From positions 1,302,001 through 1,366,000 of the forward strand of contig CAWDUX010000002.1 of the NCBI GenBank assembly GCA_963805605.1: 64,000 bases of DNA. Reading direction: 5' to 3'. Of the stretch, positions 37,514-47,145 are shown one piece after another. The notes beneath the pieces were generated by a model. That model saw only the letters and a program-made list of their open reading frames with translations. It was not told where the DNA came from and made no database searches. The DNA comes from Actinocatenispora sp963805605. Lineage in GTDB: Bacteria > Actinomycetota > Actinomycetes > Mycobacteriales > Micromonosporaceae. Numbering within the stretch: position 1 is the first letter of the stretch; the number at the start of each line of letters is the position of its first letter. A program made the position numbers and the translations under genes.

Positions 37514-39235
37514 TCAGGGCACAACGCGGAGCCTGCGATCGCTGCCCGACGCCGTGGTCGTCAACTCGGTACGCGCCGTCAGCCACGCCGCCAGCCTCTC
37601 GTACGACAGCGGTCGGGAGAAGTAGAAGCCCTGCCCGACGTCACAGCCGATCTCGTCCAGCTGGCTGAGCGCCAGTTCGCTCTCCACCCCCTCGGCCACC
37701 ACCTCCAGGCCGAAGTGACGGGACAGATCCACCACCGCCCGTACGATCGCGTAGTCGCCGGGATCGGTGGCCATACCCTGTACGAAGGTCTGGTCGATCT
37801 TGACCTCCTGCACCGGGAGCCGGCGCAGGTACGACAGCGACGAGTAGCCGGTACCGAAGTCGTCCACGGAGAGCCGGACGCCCATGTCCCGTAGCCGGTG
37901 CAAGGTCGGCATCGGCCGGTCGGTCTCGCCGATCATCCCGTCCTCGGTGATCTCCAGGGTGAGGCGGTCCGGCGGGACGTCGAACTCGGCGATCAGCCGC
38001 TCAAGGTAGCCGGTGAAGGCCGGGTCGACCAGGGTCCGGGGAGACAGGTTGACCGCGACGCTCAGCGGGTGACCGTCCCGGTTCCACTGCTGGCAGCGGC
38101 GCAGCCCTTCGCGCAGCACCTGGTCGGTGAGCCGGCCCAGTTGGCCGGTGTGCTCGGCGACCTTGACGAAGTCCGAGGGCTGCACCCAGCCGTGGGTCGG
38201 GTGCTTCCAGCGGGCCAGGCACTCCACCCCGATCACTTCCCGGCGCCCGATGGCGATCTTCGGCTGGAAGTAGACCTCCAGGTCATTTCCTTCGATAGCC
38301 CGCCGCAGATCACCGGCCAGCCCGAGGCGCCGTACGCTGCGCGACTCCAGCCCCAGGTTGAAGACCTGTACGGCGGCCTGGGTGCCTTTCGCCGCGAGCG
38401 TCGCCAGGTCGGCGCGTTGCAGCAGCATCTCGGCGTCGCTGCCGTGGTCAGGGTGGATGGCGATACCGACGGCGGTGTCCACGTCGAGGTGGGAGGTGCC
38501 GAACGGCATCGGGTCCTGCAACGCCCGGCGCAGCTTGCCGGCCAGTTCGACCGCCGCCTCGGTGCCGCTGATCCGCAGCAGCAGCGCGAACTCGTCGCCG
38601 CCGATCCGGGCCGCCAGCGCTCCAGCCGGTGCGCTGGCGGACAACCGCTTGCCCACCTCGGCCAGTACCTGGTCGCCGGCACTGTGTCCGAGCGAGTCGT
38701 TGACGTCCCGCAGCCCGGCCACGTCGAGCAGCAGCAGGGCGACCACCTCGCCCGGCGCCCGGACCCGTACCGCCTCGTTCAGCGCGCTGATCATCCGGTG
38801 CCGGTTGGGCAGGGCGGTGAGGGCGTCGTGGTAGGCGTCGAACCGGAGCCGGTCCACCAGCCGGGAGTTCTCCACCGCCACCGCCACCTGCGAAGCGATC
38901 GCCTCCAGCAGTTCTACGTCGCCGGTGTCGAACAGGTGCCAGTCACCGAGCCGGTTGACGCATTCCAGGCAGCCGACGGTCGCGCTGCCGGAGCGCAACG
39001 GAACCACGATCGCGTCCTTGGTGGAGCCGGTACGCAGGTATTCCCGCAACCGGTCGTCGCCGAGCTTCGGGCCGACAGCGACGGTCGCGTCGCGGTCGAG
39101 CACCTCGCGGCGGAGCGCGCCCGGTGCCGGCGAGTGGTCCAGCAGCCCCCGGATGCCCTCCTTGGCGGTGAGCAGGAGTTCGGGATGACGGCCCGACGCC
39201 GGCAGCCAGAGGGTGGCGAACTCGGCGCGCAGCAT
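37514..39235 (-). CDS. GAF-GGDEF-EAL c-di-GMP protein, C-terminal part of a frameshifted gene
   Basis: This 573-residue open segment has most of a GAF domain (residues 1-135), a GGDEF domain (about 136-300; active-site motif present as RIGGDEFALLLR) and an EAL domain (about 320-555; present as GVECLARW, i.e. ECL rather than EAL, with the downstream NLSPRTL, DDFGTGYSSLSYL and KIDQTFV motifs intact). It would make and/or break c-di-GMP. Its first methionine falls inside the GAF domain, and the missing front end lies upstream in another frame. A base missing from the G-run at 39271-39274 explains both pieces. It may be a sequencing error, a real lesion or a programmed shift. Confidence 0.8.
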   Translation of the reverse strand: MLRAEFATLWLPASGRHPELLLTAKEGIRGLLDHSPAPGALRREVLDRDATVAVGPKLGDDRLREYLRTGSTKDAIVVPLRSGSATVGCLECVNRLGDWHLFDTGDVELLEAIASQVAVAVENSRLVDRLRFDAYHDALTALPNRHRMISALNEAVRVRAPGEVVALLLLDVAGLRDVNDSLGHSAGDQVLAEVGKRLSASAPAGALAARIGGDEFALLLRISGTEAAVELAGKLRRALQDPMPFGTSHLDVDTAVGIAIHPDHGSDAEMLLQRADLATLAAKGTQAAVQVFNLGLESRSVRRLGLAGDLRRAIEGNDLEVYFQPKIAIGRREVIGVECLARWKHPTHGWVQPSDFVKVAEHTGQLGRLTDQVLREGLRRCQQWNRDGHPLSVAVNLSPRTLVDPAFTGYLERLIAEFDVPPDRLTLEITEDGMIGETDRPMPTLHRLRDMGVRLSVDDFGTGYSSLSYLRRLPVQEVKIDQTFVQGMATDPGDYAIVRAVVDLSRHFGLEVVAEGVESELALSQLDEIGCDVGQGFYFSRPLSYERLAAWLTARTELTTTASGSDRRLRVVP

Positions 39236-40068
39236 CTCCCGGACCCTGGCCAGCAGGATGTCGGCCAGTTCCCCTCGGATCCCGCGCCCCGCACCACCCG
39301 GGTCAGTTCGTACATCTGCCCCAGGTTCTGGTGCTCGTTGAGGAACCTCGCGTACCCGCGGTAGCCCACCGCCACCACCACGGTGAGGCCGAGCAGCGGC
39401 ACCAGCGACCAGAGAGTCACCTGGATGGCCAGCAGCAGAACCAGTCCGATGACCGCGCAGACCAGTCCGACGAGCATCGGCTGGGCGGTACGGACCAGTT
39501 CCCGGGTGGCGATGTTGCCCTGTACGAGGCTGATCACCGCAGACACACCCGCGTAGGTCACCAGTTCAGCGGCGAGGATGGCCCCGATCGCCACGATCCA
39601 GCTGCGTGGATGGGAGATGGACAGGTGCCCGAACTTGGATACCACCGCGTTCGCTACGGCCGTGGAGGTGGCGAACAGCGCGAGGTTGAAGAAGTATTTG
39701 GTGGCGTCGCGGGTGCGCCAGGCGTAGACGACAGCGCCGGCGGTGAGTCGCGCGGTGAGAACACCCAGCGGTCCGAGCAGGAAGAGGGAGAGCAGCAGCG
39801 GGATCTCGACCAGCGACACCAGCATGCCCTGCCGGCCGACCTCGAGATGCAGCATGATCGCCTGACCGGCGAGGAAGCCGATGAAGAGGACGACCACCAG
39901 CCACCAGGGGCCGAACCCGTAGTTCGCGGACTGTGCCGTGCGCAGGCCGTGGGTGATGACGGCGTGGGCGGTGGGAACGGTGAGTACTGCCGCGACCAGG
40001 ACGAGCCCGACCGTGATCAACCACGGATACAGGATCGCCCTGCGGGAGGTGGTGAGTGCAGGCGCCAC
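38914..40068 (-). pseudogene. membrane-sensor front end of the frameshifted c-di-GMP gene
   Basis: The first 270 residues of this frame form a hydrophobic domain with about seven to eight membrane helices (starting MAPALTTSRRAILYPWLITV and ending GYRGYARFLNEHQNLGQMYE). This is the usual sensor front end of actinobacterial GGDEF-EAL proteins. Past about 39271 the frame turns into Ser/Pro/Arg-rich nonsense while the GAF-GGDEF-EAL sequence continues in another frame. Adding one G to the four-G run at 39271-39274 would give one protein of about 840 residues. The last 357 bases of this frame are therefore probably not meaningful. Confidence 0.7.
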
Positions 40069-40179
40069 GGAATCCGGAGCCTCCCGTTAGGGATGACACA
40101 GTGCTGATCGCGGGACGACCAGACAACGGGAACGACGTACCCGCCCTAGCCTAGGTGCGGGCACGTCATGATGCCGGGA

Positions 40180-40311
40180 TCAACGCCCGACGAGAGTCCA
40201 TCCGTAGTCGGCGGCAGCCGCGGACGAAGCGAAGACCAGGGCGCCGGTGGCAGCGGATGCCAGGACGGCGGTCACGCGCACCGCCCAGCGGGATGACTTG
40301 AGCTTACGCAT
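40180..40311 (-). CDS. 43-residue secreted peptide precursor
   Basis: This small gene encodes MRKLKSSRWAVRVTAVLASA followed by ATGALVFASSAAAADYGWTL and VGR. The start ATG at 40311 is preceded by AGGAG at six bases' spacing. Residues 1-9 are basic, 10-28 hydrophobic, and ASSAAAA gives a signal-peptidase I site, so cleavage would release only about nine residues, DYGWTLVGR. It lies 111 bases upstream of the c-di-GMP gene on the same strand, behind a structured leader. I do not recognise the family. It could be a signalling peptide or a leader peptide. The open frame, ribosome-binding site and complete signal peptide argue against chance. Confidence 0.65.
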   Translation of the reverse strand: MRKLKSSRWAVRVTAVLASAATGALVFASSAAAADYGWTLVGR

Positions 40312-40454
40312 CTTAATCTCCTGAGTGAGCCAACTGAACTGGCGACAAGGTGAGCGGGGCTACTCGACTAGGCTGATGGTAGCCGCAACCGGGAGCTCAA
40401 CAGAAGACTTCCCGGGCCGGTCTCTGAAGGAACCAAGGGGCATCCGCCCCTTAG
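40312..40454 (-). promoter_or_regulatory. structured leader of the small-peptide gene
   Basis: A candidate -10 TATGAT (40460-40455, minus strand) with a weak -35 GAGGAA precedes about 137 untranslated bases. The leader can form AAGGGGC / GCCCCTT (40435-40452), CCGGGA / TCCCGG (40389-40415) and GGCTAC / GTAGCC (40358-40384) stems, plus a small stem next to the ribosome-binding site. I do not recognise a known riboswitch class. The rest of the gap up to 40940 is lower in GC and I see no gene or repeat in it. Confidence 0.4.
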
Positions 40455-40940
40455 ATCATAGTTTGCCGGAAAAGCCGTTCCTCTCGCCCGACAACCATCA
40501 AGGACGGATCCACGCCTTCCGTAACGGGCCCATAACTAATTGTCGCATCGTTGTCGTTCCGGCAATGACGCGTACCCGACTAACCATCCCGTATTCGCAA
40601 AAAGCCCACCGCGACGTTACTCACACGACTGATGGATATTCTTCCAAGCTAACGGTAATTGACCGACTACCATTCGTGGACATCAGGTCCATCGGATCTT
40701 GGACTGTACCGAGCTGGGCACTGGCCCTGCATCCCACGGAAGTACGGCAGTCGCCACCACTTCGGTTGATCCCGGCCGGCCGGGCACACCAGGTGGTTCG
40801 GAGCACAGCCGGACACAAGCACTGTTGGCATGCCCCACCAACCCGGTCGGACACACCACCCGGTCGGCACACCAACAGCAGGCGACACCGCAGCCCAGAC
40901 CACACGACCTCGGCGACCACACGGCAAGCCGTACGACGAA

Positions 40941-40978
40941 ACGGCCCTTGATCAACGTGTCCGCTGATCAAGGGCCGT
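40941..40978 (-). terminator. hairpin terminator of tRNA-Tyr
   Basis: Fourteen-base perfect arms ACGGCCCTTGATCA / TGATCAAGGGCCGT around a ten-base loop lie 11 bases past the tRNA 3' end. Confidence 0.8.
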
Positions 40979-40989
40979 CTACCCGGGTG

Positions 40990-41071
40990 TGGCGGGTGAA
41001 GGATTCGAACCTTCGAAGGCAAAGCCGACGGATTTACAGTCCGCTCCCATTGGCCGCTCGGGCAACCCGCC
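40990..41071 (-). tRNA. tRNA-Tyr (GTA)
   Basis: An 82-base class II tRNA on the minus strand has acceptor GGCGGGT / ACCCGCC, anticodon GTA in the loop ACTGTAAA, a variable arm (GTCGGCTTTGCCTTC region) and T-arm AAGGTTCGAATCCTT. Confidence 0.95.
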
Positions 41072-41228
41072 CGGGTGCGCACATGCGACGAACGCGTGTG
41101 CCGACACAGGATAGCCACACCACCCAGGGTGCTGGCAAACGGGTACCGTCATGCTCAGCGAGCCTGACGGCACCGCACGTCGTCCGGCACCCATCAGCAT
41201 CGACGAGCGCAGTACGGGAGCACGATCT

Positions 41229-41720
41229 GTGGCGAATCCGAGCTTCGACATTGTCAGCAAGGTCGATCGGCAGGAGGTCGACAACGCCCTGAACCAGGCG
41301 GTCAAGGAGATCAGTCAGCGCTTCGATTTCCGGGGCACCGGCGCCGAGATCAACTGGTCCGGCGAGGAAGCCGTGGCGATGAGCGCCGAGACCGAGGACC
41401 GGGTACGGGCCGTCCTGGAGGTGTTCCGCGACAAGCTGGTGAAGCGCGGCGTGTCCCTCAAGGCGCTCGACGCCGGCGATCCGCAGGCCTCCGGCAAGAT
41501 CCACAAGATCAACTGCAAGCTCGTCCAGGGCATCGAGCAGGACCAGGCGAAGAAGATCGGCAAGCTGATCCGGGAAGAGGGCCCCAAGGGTGTCCAAGCC
41601 CAGATCCAGGGTGACCAGCTGCGGGTCACCGGCAAGAAGAAGGACGACCTGCAGGCCGTGATCACCCTGCTCAAGGAGTCCGACCTGGACATCGCGCTGC
41701 AGTTCACCAACTACCGCTGA
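41229..41720 (+). CDS. YajQ family nucleotide-binding protein
   Basis: YajQ-family proteins bind nucleotides, and in Xanthomonas one binds c-di-GMP and works as a transcription co-regulator. The 163-residue product starts at GTG 41229 (MANPSFDIVSKVDRQEVDNA), preceded by GGGAG. It has the family N-terminus, DFRGTGAEINWSGEEAVAMS, and the segment KINCKLVQGIEQDQAKKIGK, and it ends DIALQFTNYR. It lies about 1.2 kb from the c-di-GMP enzyme gene, on the opposite strand. A hairpin terminator follows immediately. Confidence 0.93.
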   Translation: MANPSFDIVSKVDRQEVDNALNQAVKEISQRFDFRGTGAEINWSGEEAVAMSAETEDRVRAVLEVFRDKLVKRGVSLKALDAGDPQASGKIHKINCKLVQGIEQDQAKKIGKLIREEGPKGVQAQIQGDQLRVTGKKKDDLQAVITLLKESDLDIALQFTNYR

Positions 41721-41725
41721 GCGAA

Positions 41726-41749
41726 CGGGCGCCGTCGACCCGGCGCCCG
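41726..41749 (+). terminator. hairpin terminator of the YajQ gene
   Basis: Nine-base perfect arms CGGGCGCCG / CGGCGCCCG around a six-base loop start six bases after the stop. It lies between convergent genes and may work both ways. Confidence 0.65.
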
Positions 41750-41765
41750 GAGCTCCCGACGGTCA

Positions 41766-42530
41766 TCAGCGCAGCCGGCCCGCCGCGGGCTGCCGACCCA
41801 CCAGGCCGTGCTCGGCGAGTGGCCCTACCTGCCAACCCTGCCGATCAATGTGTCGGAAGACGTCCGGTAGGGCACCCAGCGTCGACCGCCATGAGCCGGC
41901 CGCCGCGGTGGAACTGGCGGTGTCGTGCAGCAGGATCGTGCCGCCGCCACCGAGATCGCGGGTCACGGCTCTGCACACCGAATCCGGCGTGGCACGGCGA
42001 GTCCAGTCACGTCCCCAGCAGTTCCAGAGAACCGCGGTCAGCCCGAGGCGCCGACAGGCCCGCACGGTGCCGCCGGTCAGCACCCCGAACGGGGGCCGGT
42101 ACCAGCGCGGCTGTTGCCCGGTGACGGCCAGAACGAGATCGCGGCCCCGGGACAGGTCCCGCAGCACCTCCCGCGGGCCGCGCCACAGGTGACAGCGATG
42201 TTCCCAGCCGTGCAGTGCAATCTCATGACCAGCGGCGACGATCCGACGACCAAGGTCGGGGAAGCGGGCGAGCTGGCTACCGACAACGAAGAACGTGGCC
42301 TGCAGTCCGTGGCCGTCCAGCAGGTCCAGGAACTCCGGGGTGGACTCCGGGTCCGGGCCGTCGTCGAAGGTGAGTGCGATGTGATCGGCCCGACCGAGCC
42401 CGGCCAGCCCGGGCAGGAACCGGTACCGGAGTGCGGGCACGGCAGCGAGAGCCGGAGCGGCGTGCGCCAGCACCACACCGGCTCCGAGCAGGCCGCCGTA
42501 CCAGGCTGCGCTGCGCTCAGTCACGGTCAT
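41766..42530 (-). CDS. polysaccharide deacetylase (NodB-type)
   Basis: This 254-residue protein has a short hydrophobic N-terminus and a NodB-type deacetylase domain. The metal-binding motifs are intact: TFDDGPDPESTPEF at about residues 54-67 and HGWEH (HxxxH) near 107, followed by YRPPFGV and the late ILLHDTASS. It should remove acetyl groups from a cell-wall or capsular polysaccharide, outside the membrane. The start at ATG 42530 overlaps the upstream glycosyltransferase gene by 14 bases, so the two are co-translated. Confidence 0.9.
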   Translation of the reverse strand: MTVTERSAAWYGGLLGAGVVLAHAAPALAAVPALRYRFLPGLAGLGRADHIALTFDDGPDPESTPEFLDLLDGHGLQATFFVVGSQLARFPDLGRRIVAAGHEIALHGWEHRCHLWRGPREVLRDLSRGRDLVLAVTGQQPRWYRPPFGVLTGGTVRACRRLGLTAVLWNCWGRDWTRRATPDSVCRAVTRDLGGGGTILLHDTASSTAAAGSWRSTLGALPDVFRHIDRQGWQVGPLAEHGLVGRQPAAGRLR

Positions 42531-44247
42531 GTCCGGCCCTCCGCAACGGGTCGACGATCGGGAGGCCGGCAGAGTGCGCCGCTGCGACCTCGCGCCGCAG
42601 CCGCCCAGCAAGATCGCAGGATGTGTGGGCGGCACAGGCGACCAGCAGAATCCGGCCCGGATGAAGAGGCACCGACCGCGCCGGCCTGGCGATGTTGCCC
42701 GGAACGAGAATCCGCTCGTGCTCCCACGTGGCGATCCCCACGTCCACGGCGTCGACCTCCTCAGAGCTCAGCAACAGAGCCGGAGCCCGACCGGTGACAC
42801 TCCGGATCGCCGACGCGGCGTACGCGACCGCGGTGCGGCCGGAGACGACACCGGTCCGGTACGGCCTGCCCTTGCCGGCGTTGGCCAGGGTGATGCCGTA
42901 TCTGTCCGCCGCCGCCACGCTGCCCGGCCAACGACGTACCAGGGAAGTGTCCACGGCGAGGACGGCACCGGCATCCCGGATCGAACGCAGCAGGCGCCCA
43001 CTGACCGGTCCTGAATCCGGCGCCACCACGAGAGTGATCCCGTCCCGGGCGGGCCGCGCCTCGCGGAGACCGCCGGCGACGGCAGCTTCCGTACCGGCCG
43101 TACTCGCCCAGGCACCGATGACTACGGCCGCAGCGGTGGCCATCGCCCACCGCCATCGCGGCACCCCGTGGGCCGCGGGTACCGGTCGGCACCCGGCCAA
43201 CTCCGCCAACACCATCTCTGGGGCGACCGCGGGTTCGAGGGCCACCCGGGAACCCAGCGTTGCGGCCAGCGCGGCAGGCAGCTCAGCGGGCGCTCTGGCC
43301 CAGCGGGCGAGGCCCGCGTCCTGAAACGCCGCGGCGTTGCTCCTACCGTGGCCGGGCAGACACCGGTACAGCAGCACCGGAAGCCGGACCGTGAGCGCCT
43401 CCAGAGCTGTGGTGGTGCCCGCGTTGGAGACCAGTACATCGCAGGCCCGCATCAGCACGGGCATATCGGCGACCCAGGCAAGCGGTCGGGTCCTGCCGTC
43501 GTCGAGCCGACGGCGCAGTTCCGCATTGCCGGCACACAGCACGACCGGTTCGACCAGGTGGGAGCGCTGCAGGTCGGCTACCGTCGCCGCCACCTCACCC
43601 ACCGCCCAAGCGCCGCCGGTGACCAGTGCGAGTCGCCGATCGTCCGGCAGATTCAGGGTCTCTCGGGCCTGCTGCCGGGTCAGGGCAGTGTCGCGGAAAC
43701 TGGCCCGTACCGCCGGCGCCACGACACGGACGTCCCGCGCCCCCAGCGCCCGTACCGCCTCGGCGGTGGCGGCGTGTGCTGCCAGGTAGGTGTCCACGCC
43801 GCGGGCGAGCCACAGCCGGTGTACGGCGAGGTCGGTCAGGTAGGCGACCAGCGGACTACGGAGCTGACCGCTCCGACGGAACCGGCCGATGGCGTGACCT
43901 GCCATCGGATAGGTGACCACCACCACTTCCGGCTCCTCCCGCAGCAGGCGGTGCAATGGTCGGGCGGTCAGCCGGGTGAGCGCGATCAGCAGCCAGGTCA
44001 GCGGCAGGAACCGGTGCATGGCCGTACACAGCAATTCCCAACTGGCCGGAGCGTGCCGCAATTGGGCCGCATATCCGGCCCGTAGCAGCCGACCGAGTCC
44101 GAATGGGAGCAGGTCGAGATAGTCGATCCGCAGACCGTCCAGCCCTTTCTCCCGCAGTCCTTCCAACAACGCGTCAGCGGCCGCATCGTGCCCGCCACCG
44201 ACGCTGGCGGAGAAGATCAGAACGCGAGGACGGGGCGACCCGAGCAT
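42517..44247 (-). CDS. MGDG-synthase/MurG-like glycosyltransferase with C-terminal domain
   Basis: Residues 1-370 form a two-lobed family-28 type glycosyltransferase: N-terminal PRPRVLIFSASVGGGHDAAA as in diacylglycerol glycosyltransferases, and the donor-site region with VADMPVLMRACDVLVSNAGT. After a membrane-like stretch (RWAMATAAAVVIGAWASTAG) comes a C-terminal domain of about 180 residues. That domain looks like a degenerate NodB deacetylase without the usual His/Asp metal ligands, which is inferred. The start at ATG 44247 follows GGAG; the frame stays open to 44448. It overlaps the true deacetylase gene. The donor and acceptor are unknown; a lipid-linked sugar is likely. Confidence 0.82.
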   Translation of the reverse strand: MLGSPRPRVLIFSASVGGGHDAAADALLEGLREKGLDGLRIDYLDLLPFGLGRLLRAGYAAQLRHAPASWELLCTAMHRFLPLTWLLIALTRLTARPLHRLLREEPEVVVVTYPMAGHAIGRFRRSGQLRSPLVAYLTDLAVHRLWLARGVDTYLAAHAATAEAVRALGARDVRVVAPAVRASFRDTALTRQQARETLNLPDDRRLALVTGGAWAVGEVAATVADLQRSHLVEPVVLCAGNAELRRRLDDGRTRPLAWVADMPVLMRACDVLVSNAGTTTALEALTVRLPVLLYRCLPGHGRSNAAAFQDAGLARWARAPAELPAALAATLGSRVALEPAVAPEMVLAELAGCRPVPAAHGVPRWRWAMATAAAVVIGAWASTAGTEAAVAGGLREARPARDGITLVVAPDSGPVSGRLLRSIRDAGAVLAVDTSLVRRWPGSVAAADRYGITLANAGKGRPYRTGVVSGRTAVAYAASAIRSVTGRAPALLLSSEEVDAVDVGIATWEHERILVPGNIARPARSVPLHPGRILLVACAAHTSCDLAGRLRREVAAAHSAGLPIVDPLRRAGHDRD

Positions 44248-44501
44248 TTCGTGACTCCAGGACTGCACACAGTAGAAACGGCCGGAACAGGCCACCAGCA
44301 GCCGCATGGTAGTTCCACAAGAATGTGGGAAAGCTGAGAAAGGTTCGGTGTCGGTGTGGGCCCTCCCGGGAGCTGCCCCGCGCCGTGGCACACGACAGCG
44401 CCACGCCCATTGTCCCGAATGCGCCTTGCTAGAAACGGACCTACGCACTTTCGGGGAAGTACAGGTCGAGAGGTGGGGTGAGCTGCGCCGTTACCCCGGA
44501 A

Positions 44502-45389
44502 CTAGCGCGGCGTGTACTGACCGCCCGAAATGGCCATCTGTTCCAGCCGCTGAACCCGTTCCGCCATCGGCGGATGGGTGGAGAACAACTTCGCGATCCC
44601 ACTCGCCCGCAGCGGGTTGGCGATCATCAGGTGCGCACTGGACTGCAACTGGCTGGTCGGGTTGAGCGGCATCGACCGAGCCCCGACGTCGATCTTGCGC
44701 AGCGCGCTGGCCAGCGCCAACGGGTCACCGGAGAGCCGGGCGCCGTCCGCGTCCGCCTCGTACTCGCGACTGCGGCTGATGCCGAGCTGGATCAGGCTGG
44801 CCGCGATCGGGCCCAGGATCAGCATCGCCAGGAACGGCAGGATGCCGCCGCCCTCGTCGTCGTCGGAGTTGCCCAGCGGGATGAACCAGGCGAGGTACGC
44901 CAACGCGGTGATGATCCCGCCAAGCGCGGCCGCCACGCTGGAGATCAGGATGTCCCGGTTGTACACGTGGGACAGCTCATGCCCGATCACCGCCCGCAGC
45001 TCACGCTGGTTCAGCAGGCCGGTGATGCCCTCTGTGACGCAGACCGCGGCATGCGCCGGACTGCGTCCCGTCGCGAAGGCGTTCGGCTGCGCGGTCGGGC
45101 TGACGTACAGGCGGGGCATCGGCTGCCGTGCGGCGCTGGACAACTCACGCACCATCGCGTACAGCGCGGGCGCCCGGGCCTCGTCGACCGGCTGGGCACG
45201 CATCGAGCGCAGCGCGATCCGGTCCGACCAGAAGTAGGTCGCGGCGTTCATCGCCAGCGACAGCACGACCGCGACGATCAGGCCGGTACCGCCGCCGACC
45301 AGGTAGCCGACGCCGAGAATGAGCGCCGTCAGCAAGCCGAGCAGCAGTGCCGTACGGAGGCCGTTGTGGTGGTGACTGGGCACCTTCAT
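44502..45389 (-). CDS. htpX: membrane zinc protease HtpX
   Basis: HtpX is an M48 metalloprotease that degrades misfolded membrane proteins. The 295-residue product has two N-terminal membrane helices (LLLGLLTALILGVGYLVGG, LIVAVVLSLAMNAATYF), the catalytic HELSH motif near residue 138, two further hydrophobic spans, and the third zinc ligand in SREYEADADGARL. The C-terminus has FSTHPPMAERVQRLE. The start ATG 45389 is preferred over upstream in-frame codons because it begins the family N-terminus and follows GGAG. Confidence 0.95.
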   Translation of the reverse strand: MKVPSHHHNGLRTALLLGLLTALILGVGYLVGGGTGLIVAVVLSLAMNAATYFWSDRIALRSMRAQPVDEARAPALYAMVRELSSAARQPMPRLYVSPTAQPNAFATGRSPAHAAVCVTEGITGLLNQRELRAVIGHELSHVYNRDILISSVAAALGGIITALAYLAWFIPLGNSDDDEGGGILPFLAMLILGPIAASLIQLGISRSREYEADADGARLSGDPLALASALRKIDVGARSMPLNPTSQLQSSAHLMIANPLRASGIAKLFSTHPPMAERVQRLEQMAISGGQYTPR

Positions 45390-45554
45390 CACTCCCTGCC
45401 AGGTATCTGACCTGGTACAACGTCGCCGGGCAACGGTTTCATCCCCGACGACTGCCGGTACTCGTGGCTCTGTCCGCAGCATCACCCGGGCAGCTGTCGT
45501 ACCGGTGGGAGCGGCCTGGGAATCTGCTGCACAGCCGGATGGCCCGAAGGCCCG

Positions 45555-46037
45555 TCAGCGCGTGCCGGGCCGACGTACGGTCGTGGCCCGGGATGCCTTC
45601 CGCTGCGCTGCGGTGACCTCCTTCGCCGGCTCCCCGTTCGGATCATGGGCCGGCGGGGCCGGTACGGTCCACATCCAGTCCCGCAGCCGGTCCTTCTCGT
45701 GCAGCATGTCGCGGATGTCGTACTCGGCGTACTCGAACTCCGGGGACCAGTACAGCGCGTCGAACGGACAGACCTCGATGCAGATCCCGCAGTACATGCA
45801 GAGCGAGAAGTCGATCGCGAACCGGTCCAGCATGTTGCGCTGCCGGTCCCGGGCCCCGGGTACCTGCACCGTCTCGGAATGCGAGTCGATGTAGATGCAC
45901 CAGTCCGGACACTCCCGGGCACACAGCATGCAGACCGTGCAGTTCTCCTCCAGAAGTGCGATGACGCCACGGGACCGGGGTGGTAGGTCCGGCTGCACAT
46001 CGGGGTATCCGGATCCGCTGCTCCCGCCGTCATTCAT
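45555..46037 (-). CDS. nuoI: NADH-quinone oxidoreductase subunit I-like ferredoxin
   Basis: NuoI carries the two 4Fe-4S clusters that link the peripheral arm of complex I to quinone. Two cluster motifs are seen, CTVCMLCARECP at about residues 33-44 and CMYCGICIEVCP at 80-91. At 160 residues it is a short actinobacterial form. The start ATG 46037 (MNDGGSSGSGYPDVQPD) gives a sensible length; the frame continues open for another 1 kb over the aldo/keto reductase gene and that part is not coding. Only nuoB and nuoC accompany it in this window, about 8 kb away. Confidence 0.88.
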   Translation of the reverse strand: MNDGGSSGSGYPDVQPDLPPRSRGVIALLEENCTVCMLCARECPDWCIYIDSHSETVQVPGARDRQRNMLDRFAIDFSLCMYCGICIEVCPFDALYWSPEFEYAEYDIRDMLHEKDRLRDWMWTVPAPPAHDPNGEPAKEVTAAQRKASRATTVRRPGTR

Positions 46038-46133
46038 CCGCCCATCCTGCCATCGCCGGCCACCTTGACCCGGCGGGTACCGCCACCGGGTGTCTAGGCT
46101 GTTCAGCACGGATCCGCGGACGGAAGGAACACG

Positions 46134-47119
<986 letters not shown>

Positions 47120-47123
<4 letters not shown>

Positions 47124-47145
47124 CCGGAGACCGGCTTCCGGTCAG
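47120..47145. terminator. shared hairpin between convergent genes
   Basis: Arms CTGACCGGA / TCCGGTCAG around an eight-base loop overlap both stop codons (aldo/keto reductase TGA at 47121 and the opposite stop at 47142-47144). It would work in both directions. Confidence 0.6.

Noticed and set aside
40312..40454. c-di-GMP or c-di-AMP riboswitch in the leader of the small-peptide gene
   Set aside because: The position is attractive, but I do not see the conserved cores of the GEMM or ydaO classes. It is only called a structured leader.
46065..46100. TTGACC / TAGGCT promoter of the aldo/keto reductase gene
   Set aside because: The spacer would be 24 bases, too long for a housekeeping promoter.
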